Counted from the first letter of the stretch, positions 36,223 to 45,334 are shown. The stretch is DNA of 64,000 nucleotides from CAZPHU01 sp964586285 (GCA_964586285.1 CAZPHU010000003.1:16784-80783), one strand, 5' to 3'. Made by a program: numbers and translations. The notes: generated from the sequence alone by a model not told the origin.

Positions 36223-36648
36223 CTACTCCCAGAGTTCACGCATCTCCTGCGGAAGCATTCCTTCGACATCCTCGATTTCCCCCTCTGTAACACGGCTGCG
36301 TATTACCTGAAATACCGCGCGCGTCAGCTCTTCGGCATCGATATCCTGGTAGCCTTTGAAATCTTGATGAACTCTTTGAAGGAACTGATCCTTTGAGCGA
36401 ATCTTTGACGGCGAACGTGACGGTTTCCATTCGTCATAATAGATCCCTCTGATCACCATGGGAAGCTGTGCGCCCAAATCGGCGGCCTCTTCCACGGTTA
36501 GGCGGTCACGCAGAAGATGCAGTACGGTACGAAGCGCCTGGTAAGCCTGATGGCGACTGTCCCATTTAAGCTTTTCCATGATCTCCTTTAGCCAGACATC
36601 CGATTTCTGTATAGAGGTATCGAATGTGTCCAATCCTGTCATCGTCAT
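36223..36648 (-). CDS. DUF2267 protein, first copy
   Basis: A 141-residue cytoplasmic, all-helical protein of the DUF2267 family. Typical segments are WLKEIMEKLKW, AYQALRTVLHLLRDRLTVEEAADLGAQLPMVIRGIYYDEW, and a second repeat unit with a VTEGEIEDVEGMLPQEMR end. The family function is not established, but members recur in stress-associated gene sets. AAGGAG seven bases before the ATG at 36648 decides the start. The stop of the upstream oxidoreductase frame lies 39 bases away, so the two are co-transcribed. A paralogue is at 51523-51942, inside the sigma-54 operon. Confidence 0.88.
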   Translation of the reverse strand: MTMTGLDTFDTSIQKSDVWLKEIMEKLKWDSRHQAYQALRTVLHLLRDRLTVEEAADLGAQLPMVIRGIYYDEWKPSRSPSKIRSKDQFLQRVHQDFKGYQDIDAEELTRAVFQVIRSRVTEGEIEDVEGMLPQEMRELWE

Positions 36649-36687
36649 AAGACAACTCCTTTCCAAGAAGATGAATGGTCCCGACAC

Positions 36688-38028
36688 TCACATCCTGTGT
36701 ATTGTATCGTAGGTAAGAGTCGGGAATGTATAGACTATATCTTTTAACTCCTCTTCAGTCATATTCTTACGTATTGCAAGCGTAAAAAAATTAACGACTT
36801 CGTCGACATTATACCCAAGAAGATGGGCACCAAGCAGCCGCCCGGATTGCCTTTGGACTATCATCTTAATTGCCGAATAATTGATGCCGATTCTCTTGCT
36901 TATATGGCGATCGGATGTATCTCTGTATATCACCTCCACGGAAGCGTTTTGGCGCCTTGCTTCTTTTTCGGTGAGTCCCACCGAGGCCAGCTGCGGATGA
37001 GAAAAAACAACGCTGGGGATGGCTGTGTAGTTTGGGGCACGAGCCGGCTTATGTAGCAGATTATGCGCAACCGTGTGGCCGTCCAGCTCCGCAACGGGGG
37101 TTAATGCAATGCTGTTTGCATTCGCATCACCTGCAACATAGATATCGGGGCTGGAAATACACTGAAGGTTTTCGTTGATTATGATTCCTTTACCCTCGAC
37201 TCTCACGCCTCCGGCCTCCAAGTTAAGGTCGTCATAATCGGGCACCCGCCCCGCACCGTGAATCACCATCTGTGCCTCAAACTGCTCATCGTGTTTGCCG
37301 GCGGTTATCAGAAAACGATCATCTCTTTTTTCGATCGATGATATCGGCATGTCTGCCACAACCTCTATGCCTTCTTCCTTATAGGCGCGAAGAAGCATAT
37401 CCACAAGCTCTTTGTCAAAGGGCATGAGAGGACGGGGCAGCGCCTCGATGATACTTACCGAACGCCCCGTTGCCCGGATAATATTGGCAAATTCGAAAGA
37501 GATGTAACCACCGCCTACAAAAAGAACCGATTGGGGAAGGTTATCTGTCTGTAGAAGCTGCTCGGTATCGGTAATGTACTGCTCTCCGGGAATACCAAGC
37601 GGCCGGGGTTTGGCACCGGAGGCGATGCAGATTTTATTTGCATGAAGTAAATTCCCGGCCGCCAGGAGGCTGTTTCTCCCTGTAAACTCACAAACTCCGT
37701 GAAAGGCATCGATTCCCTTCTCTCGGCACATGTTTTCGGCCCTTGTCACCAGAGGCTCCGTTAAGGAGCGTGAAAAGCCGACCATATCGTGCCACTGCAG
37801 TGACAGCTCTCCCTCTATTCCGCTACCTTTGCGTGCCCTGAACCTGTGAGCTATTTCCGCCGTGGCGGCCATGGCCTTTTTGGGATTGCATCCGCGAAGC
37901 GCGCATGTTCCTCCAAACGGCCTCTTATCCACTATGGCGACTTTCCAGCCCGCCTCACGACACTCCGAGGCCACCGTGAAACCCGCGTCTCCGGTACCGA
38001 TTACTACCAGGTCGTATTCCTTTTCCAT
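36688..38028 (-). CDS. FAD-dependent pyridine nucleotide-disulfide oxidoreductase
   Basis: A 446-residue flavoenzyme of the glutathione reductase/dihydrolipoamide dehydrogenase/mercuric reductase family. An N-terminal FAD-binding loop (VVIGTGDAGFTVA), the redox-active disulfide GGTCALRGCNPKK, an NAD(P)-binding loop (LFVGGGYISFEFA), the second FAD motif (IYVAGDANAN) and a C-terminal dimerisation domain are visible. The C-terminal His-Pro pair of glutathione reductase is not found; the tail reads YTFPTLTYD. It shuttles electrons from NAD(P)H to a disulfide or metal substrate that cannot be named. The ATG at 38028 follows AGGAAATGGAG. It is the middle gene of a PNPOx-reductase-DUF2267 operon. 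Confidence 0.9.
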   Translation of the reverse strand: MEKEYDLVVIGTGDAGFTVASECREAGWKVAIVDKRPFGGTCALRGCNPKKAMAATAEIAHRFRARKGSGIEGELSLQWHDMVGFSRSLTEPLVTRAENMCREKGIDAFHGVCEFTGRNSLLAAGNLLHANKICIASGAKPRPLGIPGEQYITDTEQLLQTDNLPQSVLFVGGGYISFEFANIIRATGRSVSIIEALPRPLMPFDKELVDMLLRAYKEEGIEVVADMPISSIEKRDDRFLITAGKHDEQFEAQMVIHGAGRVPDYDDLNLEAGGVRVEGKGIIINENLQCISSPDIYVAGDANANSIALTPVAELDGHTVAHNLLHKPARAPNYTAIPSVVFSHPQLASVGLTEKEARRQNASVEVIYRDTSDRHISKRIGINYSAIKMIVQRQSGRLLGAHLLGYNVDEVVNFFTLAIRKNMTEEELKDIVYTFPTLTYDTIHRM

Positions 38029-38057
38029 ACTCCATTTCCTATAACAGGTCAAATGTA

Positions 38058-38486
38058 TCAATCTGTAACATGGGTATGCTCAAACACCGGCTCGTCGGTG
38101 TGCGGCTGCATACTGAATTGACGAATATGAACTATGTCTACGATCATCCGTTTCTTTGCCTGCGGCGAACCGCCGCTTCCCATTGCATCCGGACCGTAAC
38201 CGTTAATCACAAGCTCGTCGCTGATATGATTGATCGTGCCGCTTATCTGAACACCGGCGTCACTCTCGGGGTCCCAGACAGTAACAGCGATAAGTCTTGT
38301 TTCTTCCAGATTAGCAAGTGTCTGAGGACAAAACCACTCGCTAATCTCTATTTGTGAATCATTGCGATAGATCAACGATCCGGCAACCGCCATATGCGGC
38401 TCACCGTCCTGATTGGCCGTAGCGATAAATACATATCCCACATCCCGCGCAAGATGTATAATTTTCTCCATCTGCTTATATTCCAT
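38058..38486 (-). CDS. Pyridoxamine 5'-phosphate oxidase-like flavin-binding protein
   Basis: A 142-residue split-barrel protein with the PNPOx-like beginning (IIHLARDVGYVFIATANQDGEPHMAVAGS) expected to bind FMN or F420. The typical partner pattern with reductases suggests a redox or flavin-related role rather than vitamin B6 synthesis. The ATG at 38486 is chosen because AAGGCGGTG precedes it; the ORF to 38579 has an unlikely Cys-rich N-terminal addition. It is the first gene of the operon leading to the FAD oxidoreductase and DUF2267 genes. Confidence 0.8.
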   Translation of the reverse strand: MEYKQMEKIIHLARDVGYVFIATANQDGEPHMAVAGSLIYRNDSQIEISEWFCPQTLANLEETRLIAVTVWDPESDAGVQISGTINHISDELVINGYGPDAMGSGGSPQAKKRMIVDIVHIRQFSMQPHTDEPVFEHTHVTD

Positions 38487-38747
38487 AGTTTTCACCGCCT
38501 TTATTTCCCTCCGACTGGGTTGCAAAAAAGCATTCCCGCAAACCTTACAGATGCTCCATTTTGCATGGAAAGCACACAACTCTGCTATTGACCATCGTTA
38601 GATTCTTTTTAAATACATCAAAATAAAAACCCGAATTTCTTACTTTTTATGCCTGAGTTCCTCATCGTTTGTCGGGGCTAAAGCATTCTGAGCTTGTAAA
38701 AATTCCCGACATAATCGCCCCCCTTCGACAGTCATAACGACCTGTCT

Positions 38748-39365
38748 CTATTTTAATGTTTGAATAAACGCCCTTATCCCGGTCAAACTCATCTGAACCG
38801 CCAGAGTGGTCAGTATCATTCCCATAAGTCGTTCTATTGCGCTTATTACCCTCTCGCCCAGCAAACGCCTGAGGTATTCGGCAAGTTCAAGAATAATAGT
38901 GCTTATGGACCAGGCAACCAGCAAGGCGACAAACCATATCCACAGCCTGTCCGGACTTTGAGTCGCAAACAGTGTCACCACTACAATAGACGAAGGTCCG
39001 GCGATCAGAGGCACGGCAAGAGGAACAATCAACGGCTCCTGCCCCGCGACTCCTTTCCCCCGTGATTCTTGTGAGGGAAAGATCATGCGAATCGCAATTA
39101 TGAAAAGAAGCACCCCACCGGCTATACTTAGCGCGGGCTCGGAGATACTCATGCCCCCCAGGATATATTGCCCAAAAAAGAGAAACAGCGTCAACACTCC
39201 AAGCGCGATAACCATCTCCCTTAGTATAACCCACTTTCGCTTACGTTCCTCCACCGAACCCAGTATAGCCAGATAAGCCGGGATATTTCCGAACGGGTCC
39301 ATAATAAGCAGCAGAGTGACGGCCGCGGTATATACATTTGCCGGGAAATACGTTTGAGAATCCAT
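38748..39365 (-). CDS. MarC-family integral membrane protein
   Basis: A 205-residue protein with six hydrophobic segments and MarC signatures: LLLIMDPFGNIPAYLAIL near the N-terminus and PLAVPLIAGPSSIVVVTLF in the middle. MarC proteins (formerly thought to affect antibiotic resistance) are inner-membrane proteins of unresolved transport function. The start is uncertain: ATG at 39365 or TTG at 39383, neither with a good ribosome site. It is divergent from the STAS gene and shares its promoter region. Confidence 0.9.
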   Translation of the reverse strand: MDSQTYFPANVYTAAVTLLLIMDPFGNIPAYLAILGSVEERKRKWVILREMVIALGVLTLFLFFGQYILGGMSISEPALSIAGGVLLFIIAIRMIFPSQESRGKGVAGQEPLIVPLAVPLIAGPSSIVVVTLFATQSPDRLWIWFVALLVAWSISTIILELAEYLRRLLGERVISAIERLMGMILTTLAVQMSLTGIRAFIQTLK

Positions 39366-39406
39366 ACTGATTAAGAAAGGCAATAGATATGCCTAAAGAA
39401 GGCCTG

Positions 39407-39435
39407 TTGACATTAAACTGCAAAAAACGTAAAAT
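39407..39435 (+). promoter_or_regulatory. Sigma-70-type promoter for the STAS gene
   Basis: TTGACA at 39407-39412, a 17-base spacer and TAAAAT at 39430-39435, close to the housekeeping consensus. Transcription would begin near 39442, about 40 bases before the ATG at 39483. Confidence 0.7.
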
Positions 39436-39482
39436 TTTTATACAGTCTTCACTTTAATTCCTAAAGAAAATCTCAAACGTAT

Positions 39483-39842
39483 ATGGCACTGAAAAAATTG
39501 GAGAGTTCCCGGTTTATATACATCTCCTATTGTCGCGATAATTATAAGGAACTCACTCATTTCAAAACACTTTTGGCAAACAGCGGTAGTCTTTCAGAGG
39601 GTAATAAGGATATAGTCATAGACCTTAGCGGCTCCGACTTCATCAGTTCGCCGGAGTTAGGGGCAATCATTCGTCTGCTAAAACGACTCCAGGGCAGTCG
39701 AAGGTGCCTGCGTATTATTGCCGGACCAACCGTCAAGAAGCTCATGAATACGACCAATGTAAGCCGAATCAAGAATATGGTCGTATACGAGGGGCAAAAG
39801 GATTTTAAGCGCAGGATGAAAGCCCAGCGGACTCACGACTGA
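39483..39842 (+). CDS. STAS-domain (anti-sigma factor antagonist-like) protein
   Basis: A 119-residue single STAS domain. The core IVIDLSGSDFISSPELGAII carries the usual Ser position for phosphorylation by a cognate anti-sigma kinase, followed by the ridge helices. Such proteins bind anti-sigma factors or act as simple partner switches. No anti-sigma kinase or phosphatase gene is adjacent. A strong sigma-70-type promoter lies upstream. The C-terminus is basic (DFKRRMKAQRTHD). It stands alone between the divergent MarC gene and the sigma-54 regulator. Confidence 0.8.
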   Translation: MALKKLESSRFIYISYCRDNYKELTHFKTLLANSGSLSEGNKDIVIDLSGSDFISSPELGAIIRLLKRLQGSRRCLRIIAGPTVKKLMNTTNVSRIKNMVVYEGQKDFKRRMKAQRTHD

Positions 39843-40215
39843 ACTCAGGCATTTTTTCAACCCGGTGCACTAACGAAAAAAGACAGCGACAATACGCTGA
39901 AGGGATGTGTACCCGTATTCAGGTGAAGCTCCATTCGCAGAATGAGAATTTTTTTCGGGAAAGATGTCTTGTTTCGGCCGGTTTATTTGACCTGAGGCTT
40001 TGATATGAAATAAAAAAGTCTTCATTTTCTCACGATGCTTCTCCCCCCGTTCAAAAAGAATCGAAGATTACCGTTTCAAACGCGCTTTTAAAGATTTGCT
40101 CCGTTGCTTCTGGGCTCACGACAACATCTTATCCTAAACATTACAGGTGTAGAGTGCAAAAGTCATTTCAGTCTATACACGTGCCAAGAGGCGGCGATAG
40201 GCGGCCCCGGCATGG
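39843..40215. other. Intergenic region upstream of the sigma-54 promoter
   Basis: No gene seen. This is the likely site for activator binding upstream of the -24/-12 promoter at 40216, since sigma-54 activators usually bind 80-200 bases upstream, but I found no clear repeated palindrome. Confidence 0.35.
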
Positions 40216-40231
40216 TGGCACATTGTTTGCT
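40216..40231 (+). promoter_or_regulatory. Sigma-54 (-24/-12) promoter before the response-regulator gene
   Basis: TGGCAC-N5-TTGCT, a perfect consensus match. It is 241 bases before the ATG of the NtrC-type regulator, giving a leader of about 230 nt. The gene would thus be sigma-54-dependent and possibly autoregulated. Confidence 0.8.
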
Positions 40232-40472
40232 CGGCTCTTGTTAATTTTACTCGAAAAGTCCGGATGAGAGCCTTTGTGCGCATTTTAGTGCCTCTATTGC
40301 ATGGGAATCCATGTGTAACTATATTTAGAGATGAAAACACCACTACTAGATGTCCCTGGGTCTTCGGGCGCACGGCTTGATTCAGAGAAAAGCAAAACGA
40401 GCACACATTTGCCAAACGGGTTATATGCCTGCTTTTGGAAATGAACAAACCTACTCCCTGGAGAGTTAGTTT

Positions 40473-41813
40473 ATGAAAAAGCCCAAGCTTTTGATAGTTG
40501 AAGATAATGAAGCTTCCTTGTTTGGATATACGCGCTACCTCAGTAATGAAGGCTATTTGGTACAAAGCGCCACCAGCCTTAAAGAGGCGCGAGAGGCCAT
40601 GCAGTCGGAGGTCTTCGATGCAGTCCTTCTGGATCTTGGTTTGCCCGACGGTAATGGTCTTGATTGGATAGAAGAGCTTCGGATGCAGCATGAGTCGGTT
40701 GCGGTGATTGTGATAACGGGAGTTAGTGATGTTCCGACTGCGGTTAAATCGATGCGACTGGGCGCCGATAATTATCTGACCAAGCCGGTCAATATGGACG
40801 ACCTGAACATCGCCATACAGAAGAGCCTTGAGATAGAGCAGCTTCGCAAGAGAAACTCCGTCCATCAGCGCCTTGCCCAGCAGGGTGAGCCCTACTTTGG
40901 AAAGAGTGAGGCGATCGCCGGTGTGATGAACTTCGCGGACGTGGCAGCATCAAACCACACGGTAGTATTGCTTCACGGCGAAACCGGAACCGGAAAAGGA
41001 GTGCTGGCCCGATGGATTCATGAGCACAGCGACAGACATTCGGAGACTTTCGTGGAACTTAACTGCTCCAGCCTAAAGGGAGAGCTGTTAAGGAGCGAGC
41101 TTTTCGGTCACGCCAAGGGAGCATTTACCTCTGCAATCAAAGATCGGGCGGGTCTTATCGAGGCAGCCGACGGCGGTACGCTGTTTTTGGATGAGATAGG
41201 GGACATGGATCTTGATGTTCAGGCCCAGCTGCTAAAAACCATCGAAGAGCGCTCCTACCGTCGTATCGGTGAGAACAAGCTAAGAAACAGTGACTTTCGG
41301 CTGATTTGTGCTACGAATCGTGACCTTACCAAAGCTACAAACGACGGTGAATTCAGAAAGGATTTATACTATCGGATCTGCGTGTTCCCGATCCATCTTC
41401 CGCCTCTGCGAGAAAGGGCCGATGAAATAGAGGATTTGAGCGAACACCTGCTGGTTACATTCTCTTATGATTCATTTCCGCTAAAACCCGAGGTGGTGGA
41501 GCTGTTGAGGAAATATGACTGGCCGGGAAACATCCGAGAACTTCGCAACATGCTGGAGAGAGCGCTTCTTCTGGCCCAAGGCAAGGAACTTCAACCGCAG
41601 CATTTTCCCGGACTGGCGCCTCGGCCCAATCCGATCCACCAGACCTATACCTCAAACGGTGAAGAGATTTGGAGCCTGGATGATATCGAGCGCTCTCACA
41701 TAATAAAGGCTCTCAAACATTTTCAAGGCGATAAATACAAGACCAGCAGTGCGCTGGGGATCTCATTAGCATCACTATACAGGAAATTAGGAAAGATTCA
41801 GAACCCGGCCTGA
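40473..41813 (+). CDS. NtrC-family sigma-54-dependent response regulator
   Basis: A 446-residue activator. Receiver domain (residues 1-120, phospho-Asp in AVLLDLGLPDG, Lys in LTKPV), AAA+ domain (about 140-370, Walker A GETGTGKGVLA, GAFTSA in place of GAFTGA, Walker B TLFLDEIGD, arginine fingers in FRKDLYYRI) and a C-terminal Fis-type HTH (DDIERSHIIKALKHF...SLASLYRKLGKI). All motifs needed for opening sigma-54 promoters are present; GAFTSA is a tolerated variant in the family. ATG at 40473 follows CTGGAGAG. Its own gene carries a sigma-54 promoter, and five others lie within 20 kb. The cognate kinase is not adjacent. Confidence 0.95.
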   Translation: MKKPKLLIVEDNEASLFGYTRYLSNEGYLVQSATSLKEAREAMQSEVFDAVLLDLGLPDGNGLDWIEELRMQHESVAVIVITGVSDVPTAVKSMRLGADNYLTKPVNMDDLNIAIQKSLEIEQLRKRNSVHQRLAQQGEPYFGKSEAIAGVMNFADVAASNHTVVLLHGETGTGKGVLARWIHEHSDRHSETFVELNCSSLKGELLRSELFGHAKGAFTSAIKDRAGLIEAADGGTLFLDEIGDMDLDVQAQLLKTIEERSYRRIGENKLRNSDFRLICATNRDLTKATNDGEFRKDLYYRICVFPIHLPPLRERADEIEDLSEHLLVTFSYDSFPLKPEVVELLRKYDWPGNIRELRNMLERALLLAQGKELQPQHFPGLAPRPNPIHQTYTSNGEEIWSLDDIERSHIIKALKHFQGDKYKTSSALGISLASLYRKLGKIQNPA

Positions 41814-41833
41814 GACAAAACACCTGTTCCTTG

Positions 41834-41868
41834 AAAAGGATTTCGCCTCAGGCGAAGTCCTTTTTTTA
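41834..41868 (+). terminator. Intrinsic terminator after the regulator gene
   Basis: AAAAGGATTTCGCCT pairs with AGGCGAAGTCCTTTT (one G-U type mismatch) and runs into seven T. It is 20 bases beyond the stop codon, a strong Rho-independent terminator that isolates the regulator from the following cluster. Confidence 0.9.
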
Positions 41869-41979
41869 TTTTGAGAAATGCGTTTCTCTTTTCCTGCGTT
41901 TTTTCACAATACCCGACAGACTATTGCCTCCTCTTTACATAAAAACCGACATGAAGAGCGCTCTTGGTGCCGGCATGAG

Positions 41980-42014
41980 TTTTGATTAAAGGGTTTTACA
42001 ATCTTTAATCAAAA
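41980..42014 (+). promoter_or_regulatory. Perfect 12-bp inverted repeat in the leader of the 42041 gene
   Basis: TTTTGATTAAAG at 41980-41991 and CTTTAATCAAAA at 42003-42014, loop 11 nt. It ends 13 bases before GAGGAAA, the ribosome site of the next gene. It could be an operator or a leader hairpin that controls translation. It has no T-run. Confidence 0.55.
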
Positions 42015-42040
42015 CCTAATCTCTTTCAGAGGAAATACAC

Positions 42041-42538
42041 ATGCCGCAATCTCGATTCAACCGTATACTTCAGGAGGCCTATTCGGCTTTCTGCACGGCC
42101 GGCGAATTTTATGCCCGGGAAGCCAGGACAAGCGACGATCAGATCAACAAACTATTTCTTTATTTTTTGTCGGCAAAAAGGCGCGCTCAGCAGATCGAAC
42201 TGCAGCTGACCGCAAGAAAGTACGGTATAACTCTATATCCTCAGACTAATGCCGTCTGGAATTCTTTTTACCACTCTCACTTACGCCCCGAAACACTTGA
42301 CAAGCTTCTTGATTTCGCTCATGAAAAGGCGGAACTTGAGATGAAACATTTGGAGCGGATGTCTCAACCCGATGATGAAATTCAAACCAGATCTTTGCTG
42401 CAGAGCCTTAAAAATATGATCCGTGATTATTTCTTTGACATCAATACCGGCTACCTGATTTTCGTGTCCAGGAAATACTCCCCGGAAAAAGAATATGCGA
42501 ACAGAGTGGATGAGAAACCCGAACTTGCGATTTTTTGA
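42041..42538 (+). CDS. Hypothetical helical protein, possibly ferritin-like
   Basis: A 165-residue protein without signal or membrane segment, predicted almost wholly helical. The segments AYSAFCTAGEFYAREA, LYFLSAKRRAQQIELQLTAR, LDFAHEKAELEMKHLERM and LKNMIRDYFFDIN would make a four-helix bundle. Several Glu and His residues sit at positions reminiscent of a di-iron ferritin-like bundle (EKAELEMKH), but I cannot confirm a metal site. AGAGGAAA lies before the ATG. It is followed after 145 bp by a second Enzyme I gene and sits in the stress-type cluster. The function is unknown. Confidence 0.65.
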   Translation: MPQSRFNRILQEAYSAFCTAGEFYAREARTSDDQINKLFLYFLSAKRRAQQIELQLTARKYGITLYPQTNAVWNSFYHSHLRPETLDKLLDFAHEKAELEMKHLERMSQPDDEIQTRSLLQSLKNMIRDYFFDINTGYLIFVSRKYSPEKEYANRVDEKPELAIF

Positions 42539-42683
42539 GTTCCTCTTTTTTTCCGTGTGATCTGGTTTGCGGACGTATCGAATGTCCGGAGGCACAGTGT
42601 AGTCAACCTGGTAAGGTTTAGAACCGATTTGAGTTCTGTAAACCATTTTTCTTCCTATGTACAGGAGAATTTGAAAGTAAAGA

Positions 42684-44480
42684 ATGGATGTTATTACACC
42701 TGAAGAGGATCGGATACAATTCATCAATTTAGCCTCTGGTGAGCCCGAAAAATTTCAGAACGGTTCCTTGTTAAAGCGCTTAAAAGAGGTTGAGATCAGA
42801 AAGGCGCCGAAGAAGCGGGGACGACGAAGAACCATAAGTCTGAATGGCATCACCGTTGTTCCGGGTTTGGCCATCGGAGTGGCCCACAGGTATCGGGACA
42901 TCCTTTCGCGCGAGATTGATGCCTCCGATATAACAACTGAGCAGATACCACATGAGCAAAGCCGGCTTAAAGACGCGCTTACAAAAGCAAAAGTCGCCCT
43001 CACGGCTTTACAGGATACGCTGGCCCCCGCGGTGGGAGACTGTAATGCGCGAGTCTTTGACGCGCACGCCCAGATGCTTTCCGACTCTTACCTGCTTGAA
43101 CAGCTGTTACAGGAGCTGCGCGGTCGTATGGTTAACAGCGAGGCGGTGGTAAGGGATGTGTTCAAGCGTCTGGAGAGCAGGTTTCGGGATTCGTCCAATC
43201 TTCTGCTTGCCGAGCGTGCAGACGACATACGCGACGTGGGAAGGCTCGTACTCAGATCACTTCTTGGTATAGATGAGAAACCGATTCGTCCCGGTCGGGC
43301 TCCGCTGATTATTCTCTCCAGGCGACTGCTGCCCTCAGACGCCATCCATTTCAAGACTAAACGAATCACCGGCATCGTAACCGCAGAGGGAGGAGTAAAC
43401 TCCCACTCGGCTATTTTTGCCAGAGAGTTTTCTCTTCCCTTCATAACCAAAATCCCCGTGGACAGGAACTTTATCTCCGAAGGTTCGGCTCTTATAGTCG
43501 ACGGGAACCGGGGTATACTAACCATAAATCCGCATGAAAAGGAAATTGTTGCCTGCCAGGAGCAGATTAAGAAGCAAAAGCAACAGAAACGTCGACTGGT
43601 TCGAAACACACGTGATCTTACGCTTTGCGTAGAGGATATTCCTGTAAAGTTGTTGGCCAACATTGTGACCGCCGATGATGTTAAAGCCGCCGCACGTTAT
43701 GGATGTGACGGAATTGGGCTTTATCGTCTGGAATGTCTATACATGAGCAGACAAACCATGCCCACCGAGGATGAGCTTCTAAGCGCACTGACAAATTCGC
43801 TGGCTCCGATAAAAGATCGAACCATAACAATACGCCTTTTGGATACGGGGGGAGATAAAAACATATCTTACTTACCCGGGGACACCGGCGGCAACAGCCC
43901 TCTTGGACTCAGAGGCATAAGACTCCTTTTACATCATCCCCACCTTCTCTCGATGCAGATTCGAGCATGCCTGCGATTAAGCGCAAGTCACCGTATAAAC
44001 ATACTCATCCCGCTGGTTACCACTCCCGAAGACATCAGCCGCACTCTGGAGATTATCGAAAAAGAAAAAGCCGGTTTCCGCGAAAACGGCATGCCTTTTG
44101 ATCGCAATATTAGAATAGGTGCCATGATTGAAACACCGGCCTCTCTACTCAGAGTGGATGAGATACTCCAAAAGGTTGACTACTTGAGTATTGGAACAAA
44201 TGACCTTATTCAGTATCTTATGGCCGCCGACAGAGACAATGCACATGTGTCCTCCTACTATGAACAGGGTAACGAACTCGTTATTCCGCTTATCGAGGAG
44301 ATACTGATCAAGGCTCGCAAACACAAGAAAAATTGCAGCCTGTGCGGAGAGCTTGCCGGAGATATACGTTTTGCAAAGAAATTACTCGAGTGCGGACTAC
44401 GAGAGTTCAGCGTGATACCTTATGCAATACCGGAACTAAAGGATCTTTTACGCTCAAGTATCGGAGAGCTTGAAAAGTAA
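42684..44480 (+). CDS. Second PTS Enzyme I paralogue (PEP-protein phosphotransferase)
   Basis: A 598-residue Enzyme I-like protein without GAF domain. It begins with an unusual 50-residue basic N-terminus (APKKRGRRRT), then the Enzyme I N-terminal helices, a phosphohistidine segment GGVNSHSAIFARE (Asn in place of the common Thr) and the PEP-binding barrel (GIGLYRLE, LLDTGGDK, LGLRGIR, GAMIETPAS, SIGTNDLIQY, and Cys in CSLCGELAG). Catalysis looks possible. No HPr, EIIA or EIIB/C gene lies next to it, so the phosphate acceptor is unknown; a regulatory PEP-sensing role is plausible. The stop and the next start are 65 bp apart, suggesting an operon with the PRC-barrel and M50 genes. Confidence 0.93.
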   Translation: MDVITPEEDRIQFINLASGEPEKFQNGSLLKRLKEVEIRKAPKKRGRRRTISLNGITVVPGLAIGVAHRYRDILSREIDASDITTEQIPHEQSRLKDALTKAKVALTALQDTLAPAVGDCNARVFDAHAQMLSDSYLLEQLLQELRGRMVNSEAVVRDVFKRLESRFRDSSNLLLAERADDIRDVGRLVLRSLLGIDEKPIRPGRAPLIILSRRLLPSDAIHFKTKRITGIVTAEGGVNSHSAIFAREFSLPFITKIPVDRNFISEGSALIVDGNRGILTINPHEKEIVACQEQIKKQKQQKRRLVRNTRDLTLCVEDIPVKLLANIVTADDVKAAARYGCDGIGLYRLECLYMSRQTMPTEDELLSALTNSLAPIKDRTITIRLLDTGGDKNISYLPGDTGGNSPLGLRGIRLLLHHPHLLSMQIRACLRLSASHRINILIPLVTTPEDISRTLEIIEKEKAGFRENGMPFDRNIRIGAMIETPASLLRVDEILQKVDYLSIGTNDLIQYLMAADRDNAHVSSYYEQGNELVIPLIEEILIKARKHKKNCSLCGELAGDIRFAKKLLECGLREFSVIPYAIPELKDLLRSSIGELEK

Positions 44481-44545
44481 TTGCTTTCTCCGGGCAAAGC
44501 GTCCATGCGCACCCGCCTCTATAAGTAATCGTAAAGGAGTTTTAC

Positions 44546-45301
44546 ATGTTACGATTGGAAACTGAGACCCACGGATATTCGGTACACGGAACGGACGGAG
44601 ATTTGGGAACCGTAAGTGAATTTCTCTTCGAGGACCGAACATGGGAGGTTCGCTATCTGGTTGTGTCCATAGGCGCATGGCTCAATCGCAAGAAAGTAAT
44701 AATCCACCCCGCCGCACTTCATCCGCCGGACTGGATAAAACGGATCTTTCCCACTAATCTAAGCAGAGATCAAATTCGGCACAGTCCCGACATAGATACG
44801 GAGATGCCCGTATCACGCGACCAGGAACGCAATCTGCTTCAATACTTCGGCTGGCCTCTTTACTGGGGAGAAAGCTATATAGGCCCCGGAACCAGTGCAA
44901 GCCTAATGTCTACGGCGGCAGCGGAGCAGGCCCGTCAACAACACCAAAGAACCCAGGAAGAGCAGCAAAGCCATTTGCGCAGCACTCACGAGGTAAAAGG
45001 ATATCATATTCAGACCCCGCAGGGAACGATCGGTCATGTTTCGGATTTTCTTTTTGAGGATTCGGATTGGCGAATCAATTATATGGTGGTAAACACCAAA
45101 AATATTCTACCGGGCAAAAAGGTTTTGCTCTCTACCGAATGGATAGAGAACATCGACTGGCCCGCCGCGGTTGTGGAAGTCGACATTTCCAAAGATATGA
45201 TAAAAAACAGCCCGACCTTTGATCCGTCAAGGCCCGTTAACAGAAACCACGAAAATGAATTATTCGACTATTACGGACGACCCAAAGGGTGGCTCAGATG
45301 A
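44546..45301 (+). CDS. Double PRC-barrel protein
   Basis: A 251-residue cytoplasmic protein with two PRC-barrel domains. The repeats are visible as GYSVHGTDGDLGTVSEFLFEDRTWEVRYLVV (about residues 10-45) and GYHIQTPQGTIGHVSDFLFEDSDWRINYMVV (about 150-185), each followed by a KKV.L.....W segment. They are joined by a Gln-rich linker (QARQQHQRTQEEQQ). PRC barrels bind RNA, ribosome-maturation or photosynthetic proteins; in stress clusters of many bacteria their role is unknown. AAGGAG before the ATG fixes the start. It is in a run with Enzyme I upstream and the M50 protease 33 bp downstream. Confidence 0.9.
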   Translation: MLRLETETHGYSVHGTDGDLGTVSEFLFEDRTWEVRYLVVSIGAWLNRKKVIIHPAALHPPDWIKRIFPTNLSRDQIRHSPDIDTEMPVSRDQERNLLQYFGWPLYWGESYIGPGTSASLMSTAAAEQARQQHQRTQEEQQSHLRSTHEVKGYHIQTPQGTIGHVSDFLFEDSDWRINYMVVNTKNILPGKKVLLSTEWIENIDWPAAVVEVDISKDMIKNSPTFDPSRPVNRNHENELFDYYGRPKGWLR

Positions 45302-45334
45302 CTGTGCCCTTGCCTTATGATTCGGAGGGAATAA

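Noticed and set aside
38505..38545. Sigma-54-like site before the PNPOx-reductase operon
   Set aside because: The GG-GC spacing is 11 rather than 10 bases, which the polymerase does not tolerate well.
40173..40865. Minus-strand ORF of 230 codons over the response-regulator start
   Set aside because: It is antisense to a clear receiver domain and covers the sigma-54 promoter; its product has no recognisable domain.
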